Assembly: GCA_023100825.1 (NCBI GenBank)
Contig: CP095846.1
Coordinates: 4,216,001 to 4,280,000 of the forward strand
Origin: Nocardioidaceae bacterium SCSIO 66511
GTDB lineage: Bacteria > Actinomycetota > Actinomycetes > Propionibacteriales > Nocardioidaceae
Reading direction: 5' to 3'
Length of the DNA: 64,000 nt
Part shown: positions 55,513-64,000 of the stretch, one piece after another
How positions within the stretch are numbered: position 1 is the stretch's first letter
Layout: each line of letters starts with the position of its first letter
Position numbers and translations under genes: made by a program
The notes under the pieces: model-generated
The model's input: the letters and a program-made list of their open reading frames with translations, nothing else
The model's database searches: none
What the model was told of the DNA's origin: nothing

Positions 55513-56820
55513 TCAGTCGAGTGGGCGTTCCTTCGCACCGAACCGGGTCGGCGTTCGCATGATGGTCGGCGGCGTCTCCCCGACGATCGCGTTGTGGTTG
55601 CGATGCCAGAACAGGTACCTAGCGCTCAGGTTGATGATCGTCGCTAGCCGGTTGCGGTTGCCCAGCAGGTAGAAGACGTGCAGCACGATCCACGAGACCC
55701 AGGCGATGAACCCCTTCAACCGCGGCCCGTGGTTGATCTCCACGACCGCCGAACTACGACCGATCGTGGCCATGGTGCCCTTGTCGCGGTAGACGAAAGC
55801 CTTCGCCTGCTTGCCCGCTTCGAGGCGCCGGATGGTCTTCGCCGCATGCTTGCCCCCTTGCAGCGCGGGTTGCGCAAGCTGTGGCAGCGGCGTAGGCGAG
55901 AGGGCGATGTCGCCGACTGCGAACACCCGATCGCTTCCGCGCATGCGCTGGTCGTACCCCGTCTCGATGCGCCCGCCGCGGCCCTGAGGTACGTCCCAGT
56001 CCTTGACGACCTCGTGCACTGTGATGCCGCTCGCCCACACGACGATGCCGGCGGGAAGGAACTCGCCGTCGTCGAGTACGACGCCGTCCTTGTGCACTTC
56101 CTTGACAGAGGTGCCGACGCGCAGGTCGACGCCACGCTTCTCCAGGGACTTACGGGCGTACTTCTGCAGGCTCGGATGGAACGGGCCCAAGACGTGCGGC
56201 AACATCTCGACCAGCGTGATGTGCACGCGATCGGTGTCGAGCTCCGGGTAGGTCACGGGCATGTCGTTGTTGCGCAGCTCGGCGAGCGAACCGGCCGTCT
56301 CCACGCCGGTCGCACCACCACCGACGACCACGATGCGCAGGTCTTCCTGCTGGCCGTTGATCGCTGAGTCCTCGAGGTTCGCGAACATCCGGTCGCGAAC
56401 CGCCAGCGCCTGGCTGCGGCGGTAGAGCGGCAACGCGAACTCCTCTGCGCCGGGGACGCCGAAGAAGTTCGTCGTCACTCCGCTCGCGATGATCAGGTAG
56501 TCGTACGCGACCGACTGACCGCCGTCCAGCTCGATGGTCTGTGCCTCGTGGTCCATCCGCAGGACGGTGCCCTTGATGAAGTGCACGTTGTCCTGCCGCG
56601 ACCGGACCGAGCGCAGGAACCACGTGATGTCGCCGGGGTTCAGCGTCGCGGTGGCGACTTGGTACAGCAGCGGCTGAAAGGTGTTGTACGTATGCCGATC
56701 GATCAGCGTGACGTCGACGTCTGCACGGCGCAGCTTTCGTACGGCGGCGAGCCCGCCGAAGCCACCCCCCACGACGACGACGTGCGGACGATCGGTGCGT
56801 ACTGCCTCGTTCTCGTCCAT
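55513..56820 (-). CDS. ndh: Type II NADH dehydrogenase
   Basis: This 435-residue peripheral membrane flavoprotein passes electrons from NADH to menaquinone without pumping protons. The FAD motif is VVVGGGFGGLAAVRKL (about 15-30), the NADH motif is VVVGGGATGVETAGSL (about 163-178), and the second FAD region is RVFAVGDIALSP. QPLLYQVATATLNPGDI is the typical quinone-site region. A C-terminal amphipathic or hydrophobic stretch (AWVSWIVLHVFYLLGNRNR) attaches it to the membrane. ATG 56820 is unambiguous. It is followed by the sirtuin gene; both use NAD, but a functional link is only suggestive. Confidence 0.95.
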   Translation of the reverse strand: MDENEAVRTDRPHVVVVGGGFGGLAAVRKLRRADVDVTLIDRHTYNTFQPLLYQVATATLNPGDITWFLRSVRSRQDNVHFIKGTVLRMDHEAQTIELDGGQSVAYDYLIIASGVTTNFFGVPGAEEFALPLYRRSQALAVRDRMFANLEDSAINGQQEDLRIVVVGGGATGVETAGSLAELRNNDMPVTYPELDTDRVHITLVEMLPHVLGPFHPSLQKYARKSLEKRGVDLRVGTSVKEVHKDGVVLDDGEFLPAGIVVWASGITVHEVVKDWDVPQGRGGRIETGYDQRMRGSDRVFAVGDIALSPTPLPQLAQPALQGGKHAAKTIRRLEAGKQAKAFVYRDKGTMATIGRSSAVVEINHGPRLKGFIAWVSWIVLHVFYLLGNRNRLATIINLSARYLFWHRNHNAIVGETPPTIMRTPTRFGAKERPLD

Positions 56821-57028
56821 ATCACGAACCTACTGCGATCGGAGCCGATATGTCGCCGCCAAATGGCCCGTTGTCTGCGGGATCACGTGTCTGGTCGGTC
56901 ACCCTCGAGTCGATGTGTCTCATACGACCCAGCCTGCTCGCGAACGCGCGTCGATCCTTCCCCCGCGCGAAGTGGGCCGGCCCCTCGCGGGTGGCAGCAC
57001 TCACTGCCTACCACTAAGGTCCTTGCTC

Positions 57029-57652
57029 ATGGTCGCGCTTCGGGTTCCGCGTCGGCAGCTGCTCTGGGTAGGTATCGGAGCGCTCATTGTGTTGCTGATC
57101 GCCGTGGTCGTGCTGATGCGGCTGTCCAGCCCGTCCTCCGGAAAGGTCGTCGACGGCGATACCGCCCAGTCGATCAGAGTCGAACACAGCTGGCAGGAGA
57201 AGCTGCGTTACGCCGATCTGTGCCTGGACGTCGATCTCGCCGGCGATATCTCCGGCAACGCGCGACCGACCTGGGGCTTCACCGGGCCGATCACGGTCTG
57301 GGAGAACCTCCGCCTGCACAACGTGGACTTCTCGGTGACCGCGCGAACACTCGACGAGACCGGTGAGTGCGGAAGTCATGCCCGGGTCAGCAAGATCGGC
57401 GCCGGATTGGTGCGCAAGAACGACGACGGCTGGGTTGCCGTACGCGGCAGTCGACACACGGCACGCGACGTCTACGAGGCGGGCAGTGTCGGCGCGTTCG
57501 GCGGACGCCTCGACGGCGGCGCGTACGACCGAGGCGAAAGCTACGACGCAGAGATCGGCGTTTGGATCGAGCCGCATTGGCGCACCGGCGGCGGCACGGC
57601 CAGCGACGCCCTGCAGGTCACGCACGCCTTCGAGGTGCCCGTACCCGACTAG
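57029..57652 (+). CDS. Single-pass membrane or exported protein, unknown function
   Basis: The protein is 207 residues from ATG 57029, with AAGGT 8 nt upstream; the longer frame shadows ndh. A basic start is followed by one strong helix (about 11-32, WVGIGALIVLLIAVVVLM). The rest is an extracytoplasmic beta-rich domain (about 40-207) with GPITVWENLRLHNVDFSVTARTL, two Cys (about 62 and 111) that may form a disulfide, and a Gly-rich stretch GAFGGRLDGGAYDRG. No family is recognised. It is divergent from ndh (208-bp gap with no clear structure) and convergent with purU. Confidence 0.7.
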   Translation: MVALRVPRRQLLWVGIGALIVLLIAVVVLMRLSSPSSGKVVDGDTAQSIRVEHSWQEKLRYADLCLDVDLAGDISGNARPTWGFTGPITVWENLRLHNVDFSVTARTLDETGECGSHARVSKIGAGLVRKNDDGWVAVRGSRHTARDVYEAGSVGAFGGRLDGGAYDRGESYDAEIGVWIEPHWRTGGGTASDALQVTHAFEVPVPD

Positions 57653-57668
57653 GGTGTGTCTCCAAACC

Positions 57669-58541
57669 CTAGTCGAACACGACCGTACGGCTGCCGTTGA
57701 GCAGTACGCGGTTCTCGGTGTGCCAGCGCACGGCCCGCTGCAGCGCGAGGCGCTCGACGTCGTGGCCGACATCGACGAGCTGAGTCGGGCTCATCGAATG
57801 GTCGACGCGGGCGACCTCCTGCTCGATGATCGGGCCCTCATCGAGGTTCGACGTGACGTAATGCGCCGTCGCACCGACCAGCTTCACGCCGCGGGCGTGC
57901 GCCTGGTGATACGGCCGAGCGCCCTTGAAGCTCGGCAGCATCGAGTGATGGATGTTGATCGCGCGGCCGGCGAGCTCATCGCACAGCTGCGGGCTGAGGA
58001 TCTGCATGTAGCGCGCGAGCACCACCAGGTCAATGCGCTTGTCGGCGATGATCTCGCGGAGGCGATCCTCGGCCTCGAACTTCGTGTCGGCCGTGACGGG
58101 GATGTGATGGAAGGGTAAGCCGTAGTTGGCGGCGAGTGGCCCGAAGTCGGTGTGGTTCGACACGATCGCCGGGATGTCGATGTTGAGCTGGCCGATGCTG
58201 GTACGAAACAGCAGGTCGTTGAGGCAATGGCCGAACTTGCTCACCAGCAGGAGTACGCGGGACCGGTAGCCGGCGTCGCGCAGCAGCCAGGTCATGTCGA
58301 ACCGCTCACCGACCGCGGCGAAGGCGGCGCGTACCTCGTCGACGGAACGGTCGCGTCCGTGTGCGTCGTGCACATGGACGCGCATGAAGAACCGATCGGC
58401 GGACTGGTCGAGGAACTGCTGGCTGGCGAAGATGTTGAAGCCTTCGTCCATGAAGTGTTTCGAGACCGCGTACACGATGCCGGGGACGTCTGGGCTCGAG
58501 AGCGTGAGCACGTAGCCCTTTCGCTCAGGTGCGTCACTCAT
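57669..58541 (-). CDS. purU: Formyltetrahydrofolate deformylase
   Basis: The protein is 290 residues from ATG 58541. The N-terminal ACT domain (about 8-90, LTLSSPDVPGIVYAVSKHFMDEGFNI) senses Met/Gly balance in E. coli PurU. The C-terminal hydrolase resembles GART formyltransferase, with VLLLVSKFGHCLNDLLFR, IVSNHTDFGPLA, the catalytic NIHHSMLPSFKGARPYHQA (Asn-His) and AHYVTSNLDEGPIIEQ. It releases formate from 10-formyl-THF and balances one-carbon pools. Its start overlaps the end of the upstream membrane-protein gene by 4 nt. Confidence 0.95.
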   Translation of the reverse strand: MSDAPERKGYVLTLSSPDVPGIVYAVSKHFMDEGFNIFASQQFLDQSADRFFMRVHVHDAHGRDRSVDEVRAAFAAVGERFDMTWLLRDAGYRSRVLLLVSKFGHCLNDLLFRTSIGQLNIDIPAIVSNHTDFGPLAANYGLPFHHIPVTADTKFEAEDRLREIIADKRIDLVVLARYMQILSPQLCDELAGRAINIHHSMLPSFKGARPYHQAHARGVKLVGATAHYVTSNLDEGPIIEQEVARVDHSMSPTQLVDVGHDVERLALQRAVRWHTENRVLLNGSRTVVFD

Positions 58542-59653
58542 GCTGTGGGGACCGCCTTCTGCTGGGACCGGAAGTACGCGTTCGCGGAGGGCCGGAACAC
58601 GAGGATGATCACCGTCACCGCGGCCGCGATCGTGGGCAGGCCCGCGATGGTCGCGACGGCCGAGACCAGGATGGTGATGCCCGACAGGACGACGAGCACG
58701 ATCCGGGCGGCATTCGACCGGCGCAGCATCCACAGCGCAGCCCCGATCGCGGCGAGTGAGAGCACCAGCATCGCGGCCATCGTGTAGACGACCGCCCGTC
58801 CGAGCGTGTCCGCCGACCAGCCGAGCTCTTGGATGTGCGCATTGTCCTCGATGGCACGCTGGGTGAGCAGCTCGTTGCCGAGGTCGGCGGGCGCCGACGC
58901 GTACCCGACCACGACGATCATCGCCGCCATCGCGATCAGGCCCGACGTGATCGTCGCGGTGAGGATCGCGGCAAGGACAGAGCCCGGGAGTCGCGACGAC
59001 TGGGGCGCTGCGTACTGAGGCGGGAGCGCATAGCGGGTCGGTGCCGCGGGTGGATTCGTCGGGTGCTGCGCGGGGGGCGCACCGAAGGGCGCATCGGCCG
59101 GCCGGGCGCGTTGCGGCGGCACCTCGGCGAGCGGGCGCGCGGAAGCGTGCGCCTCGACTGCCGGTGGCGTGTCGCGCGTCGCGGTCGCGGCGGCCCGTTC
59201 CTCGCGACGGGCTGCCTTCTCCGGGTTGAACCAGTCGTTCGCCTCACGCGACCACAGCAGAATCACGCAGCCGACGGCCATCGCCGCGGGCAGCAGGCCG
59301 GTGAGTCCCGACGGTACGAACGCCAGACTGCTCGCGGCAGATACGGCGGTCAGGCCGATGCGGGCTCCGCGGTGACGCCTGGCGGTGTAGATGGCCAGGA
59401 TGATGGCCGCCACCGCGATCGCGGCGCCGGCCATCAGGACGAGGCGCAGCCACTCCAGCACCTGGTTCGTCTGCAGGTCGTACGTCGACAGCGGCGGCTC
59501 GTCGATGACCTGCTCGACCTGGGTACGCAGCTCTCGCGGAACCCAGTCGGCAAGCATCACGGTGAAGCTGATGAACACGACGAGCGAGCCGATACCGGCC
59601 AGCAGGCAGGCCATCGTGACCTTCTGCGGGCGGGGCGCCGACTCGCTCATCAT
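58538..59653 (-). CDS. Multi-pass membrane protein with Pro/Ala-rich central loop, unknown function
   Basis: This 371-residue protein has two blocks of helices (about 15-35, 68-88, 98-118 and 120-135; then about 225-250, 285-307, 315-335 and 338-355). A hydrophilic Ala/Pro/Arg-rich segment (about 140-220) separates them. The two blocks could be an internal duplication, since each has a helix pair ending in basic residues (YTARRHRGARIGL; LWMLRRSNAARIVL). No known domain is recognised. It is coupled to purU (ATGA) and lies 34 nt downstream of clpB on the same strand. Confidence 0.72.
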   Translation of the reverse strand: MMSESAPRPQKVTMACLLAGIGSLVVFISFTVMLADWVPRELRTQVEQVIDEPPLSTYDLQTNQVLEWLRLVLMAGAAIAVAAIILAIYTARRHRGARIGLTAVSAASSLAFVPSGLTGLLPAAMAVGCVILLWSREANDWFNPEKAARREERAAATATRDTPPAVEAHASARPLAEVPPQRARPADAPFGAPPAQHPTNPPAAPTRYALPPQYAAPQSSRLPGSVLAAILTATITSGLIAMAAMIVVVGYASAPADLGNELLTQRAIEDNAHIQELGWSADTLGRAVVYTMAAMLVLSLAAIGAALWMLRRSNAARIVLVVLSGITILVSAVATIAGLPTIAAAVTVIILVFRPSANAYFRSQQKAVPTA

Positions 59654-59687
59654 GCGACTATCCCACCATGCCCGGTGAGCGCCTCGG

Positions 59688-62279
<2,592 letters not shown>

Positions 62280-62334
62280 GTGTACGCGTCCCTCCAAGGT
62301 GCGAGCGGTAGTCACTTGGTTCAACGTCAACTAA

Positions 62335-62355
62335 CTTGAGTCCATTCCGCTCAAC
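62335..62355 (-). promoter_or_regulatory. HAIR-like element (HspR operator) upstream of clpB
   Basis: CTTGAGT (62335-62341), a 7-bp spacer and GCTCAAC (62349-62355) closely match the HspR site CTTGAGT-N7-ACTCAAG, with the left half perfect and the right half 5 of 7. It lies about 55 bp upstream of the clpB start. HspR repression of clpB is established in Streptomyces and Mycobacterium; its use here is inferred. Confidence 0.65.
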
Positions 62356-62443
62356 TTCAAAACTACCGGATCGCGGCGCGAGCGTGGACGTGATGTGACC
62401 CACGCGGTCCACGGTATGAGACCTCTTGGGATACCGCCGGTCG

Positions 62444-62462
62444 CACAGTTAGCCTTACCTAA
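62444..62462 (+). promoter_or_regulatory. IdeR/DtxR-type iron box upstream of fprA
   Basis: The 19 bases at 62444-62462 match the DtxR/IdeR consensus TTAGGTTAGCCTAACCTAA at 14 of 19 positions: GTTAGCCT plus ACCTAA, with the weak part at the left end. It lies 34 bp before ATG 62497, where a bound repressor would block initiation. Suggests iron control of the ferredoxin reductase gene. Confidence 0.6.
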
Positions 62463-62496
62463 GACGTGTGAACCCGTTCACGAAAGGAGGCGGCAT

Positions 62497-63840
62497 ATGC
62501 CGAACGCACTGCGCGTCGCCGTCATCGGCTCCGGTCCGGCCGGCATCTACGCTGCCGACGCACTGGTGAAGTCCGATGTCGACGTCGCGGTGGACATCCT
62601 CGAGCGTGACCCCGCGCCGTACGGCCTGATCCGATACGGCGTCGCTCCGGACCACCCGCGGATCAAGGAGATCGTCAAGGCGTTGCGCAAGACGATGGCG
62701 CATCCGGCGATCCGGTTCCTCGGCAACGTCGCGTACGGCACCGACCTCAAACTCGACGACCTGCGCCAGTTCTACGACGCGGTCGTCTTCGCAACCGGCG
62801 CCCGCGATGACAAGCCCCTCGACATTCCGGGCGTCGATCTGCCCGGCAGCCACGGTGCCGCCGGCTTCGTATCCTGGTACGACGGACACCCCGACGTACC
62901 GCGCGAGTGGCCGCTGACCGCCGAGTCGGTCGCGGTCCTCGGCGCCGGCAACGTCGCACTCGACGTTGCCCGCGTTCTTGCCAAGACCGCCGACGAGCTG
63001 AGCACGACCGAGATCCCCGACAACGTGTACGCGGGTCTCGCCGCCAACCGAGCCCAGGACGTGCACATCTTCGCCCGGCGGGGCCCTGCGCAGGTGAAGT
63101 TCACGCCGATGGAGCTGAAGGAGCTCGGACAGTCGCCGAACGTCGACGTGATCGTCCATCCGGAGGGTTTCGAACTCGATGAGGGCAGCATGGAGGCGAT
63201 CCGGGCGACCAAGTCGGTCAAGCTCGTCGTCGACCGGCTGCAGAACTACATCGCGTGCGAGCCGTCCGGCAAGGCGCACCGCCTCCACATCCACTTCTGC
63301 GAGGCGCCGGCGGCGGTTCTCGGTGACGACCACGTAACCGGCCTGCGTACGGAGCGCACTGAGCTCACCGGCGACGGCAACGTGCGCGGCACCGGCGAGT
63401 ACACCGACTGGGACGTGCAAGCCGTGTACCGCGCGATCGGCTACCTCAGTACGCCGCTCGCGGACGTGCCGTTCGACCACCGTACGGGCGTGGTGCCGAA
63501 CGACGGCGGGCGCGTACTCGACCTCGACGGTGACGCCCTGACCGGCACGTACGTCACGGGCTGGATCAAGCGCGGTCCGATCGGACTGATCGGACACACC
63601 AAGAGCGACGCCTCGGAGACGGTGTCGAAGCTCCTCGAGGACGCCGACTCACTGCAGGGCGCTGAGCACCCCGAGCCGGACGCGGTGACCGCGCATCTCG
63701 CCGACCGCGGAGTTGCGTACACCACCTGGGAGGGCTGGGAGAAGCTCGACGCCCATGAACTCGCCCTCGGCGAGGCCGAAGGACGCGAACGCAAGAAGGT
63801 CGTGCCGCGCGAGGACATGGTCCGCGTCTGCACCGACTGA
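62497..63840 (+). CDS. fprA: Ferredoxin/flavodoxin-NADP+ reductase (FprA type)
   Basis: The protein is 447 residues from ATG 62497, with AAAGGAGG upstream. FAD-binding VIGSGPAGIYAADAL (about 9-23) and NADP-binding VLGAGNVALDVARVL (about 146-160) are intact. RRGPAQVKFTPMELKEL and GWIKRGPIGLIGHTKSDA are hallmarks of the adrenodoxin-reductase-like FprA family. It moves electrons between NADPH and ferredoxins, and could serve the two P450s at 37-39.7 kb. An IdeR-like box precedes it and clpB is divergent. Confidence 0.95.
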   Translation: MPNALRVAVIGSGPAGIYAADALVKSDVDVAVDILERDPAPYGLIRYGVAPDHPRIKEIVKALRKTMAHPAIRFLGNVAYGTDLKLDDLRQFYDAVVFATGARDDKPLDIPGVDLPGSHGAAGFVSWYDGHPDVPREWPLTAESVAVLGAGNVALDVARVLAKTADELSTTEIPDNVYAGLAANRAQDVHIFARRGPAQVKFTPMELKELGQSPNVDVIVHPEGFELDEGSMEAIRATKSVKLVVDRLQNYIACEPSGKAHRLHIHFCEAPAAVLGDDHVTGLRTERTELTGDGNVRGTGEYTDWDVQAVYRAIGYLSTPLADVPFDHRTGVVPNDGGRVLDLDGDALTGTYVTGWIKRGPIGLIGHTKSDASETVSKLLEDADSLQGAEHPEPDAVTAHLADRGVAYTTWEGWEKLDAHELALGEAEGRERKKVVPREDMVRVCTD

Positions 63841-63922
63841 CCGCGACGTACGCACCCGGGTAGCGCGCGACCGGCGCGACGGCAGATGATACGAACACGG
63901 ATCACTCGCTGCTGGAGGCACC

Positions 63923-64000
63923 ATGTTCTATCCGCTGACCGTGCGCGACTTCCTCGACCGTGCCGAGACCGTGTACCCCGCACGGGTCGCTGTCGTCGAT
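63923..64000 (+). CDS. AMP-dependent acyl-CoA synthetase/ligase, N-terminal fragment (cut by window end)
   Basis: ATG 63923 follows GGAGG with a 4-nt spacer, and 26 residues are readable to the window edge (MFYPLTVRDFLDRAETVYP, then ARVAVVD). This is the usual opening of fatty-acyl-CoA synthetases, where the first helix is followed by the P-x-R-x-A-V-x-D strand. The ANL-family active site lies outside the window, so the specificity cannot be judged. Confidence 0.65.
   Translation, partial: MFYPLTVRDFLDRAETVYPARVAVVD

Overview
The window is 64 kb of high-GC chromosome from an actinobacterium. The evidence is strong G/C third-position bias, frequent GTG starts, ATGA-coupled operons, and the gene sets folE-folP-folB-folK next to ftsH-hpt-tilS, mutA-mutB-meaB and a DUF222/HNH gene. 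The very frequent GTAC/CGTACG words suggest a Nocardioidaceae-like member of the Propionibacteriales, but this is inference. No rRNA, tRNA, CRISPR array, phage or intact insertion sequence was seen.

Layout. 1-6.9 kb: cell-surface polymer genes, namely a large GT2/CDP-glycerol glycerophosphotransferase, a paralogue with an apparently inactivated GT2 site, and a cytidylyltransferase. 7-10.6 kb: an osmoprotectant (glycine betaine/choline-type) ABC importer in two divergent units. 11.4-22.7 kb: conserved housekeeping genes for folate synthesis, FtsH, Hpt, TilS, a zinc metallopeptidase, PBP4, pyrophosphatase and GluQRS. 22.7-24.2 kb: an NlpC/P60 cell-wall hydrolase. 24.9-30.8 kb: a shortened LLM protein and the B12-dependent methylmalonyl-CoA mutase genes with meaB. 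30.9-35.5 kb: secreted lipase, phosphoglucomutase and regulators. 35.6-40.7 kb: a TetR-flanked oxidation cassette (Baeyer-Villiger monooxygenase, two P450s, quinone-type reductase). 43.3-52.4 kb: a cobalamin-riboswitch-controlled operon. 53-64 kb: lipoate ligase, sirtuin, NDH-2, PurU, ClpB, FprA and the start of an acyl-CoA synthetase.

The most striking system is the 43.3-52.4 kb operon. A cobalamin riboswitch, with a hairpin that covers the ribosome binding site, precedes three exported proteins and a complete ECF transporter (T, fused A-A', S). The first protein joins an alpha/alpha-barrel region to a four-cysteine C-terminal domain. The second has two alpha/alpha-barrel regions and a membrane anchor. 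The third has the four-cysteine domain and an anchor. This is the architecture of animal intrinsic factor and transcobalamin (alpha barrel plus small beta domain), so I propose a Gram-positive surface capture system that passes cobalamin to an ECF importer. The B12-dependent mutase in the same window would be one consumer.

A second candidate novelty is a family of three intergenic elements (17.4, 24.5 and 52.5 kb). They are built from an inverted module X around a core Y with two hairpins. The hairpin mismatches become G-U wobbles only in minus-strand RNA, the strand of the genes on both sides of every copy.
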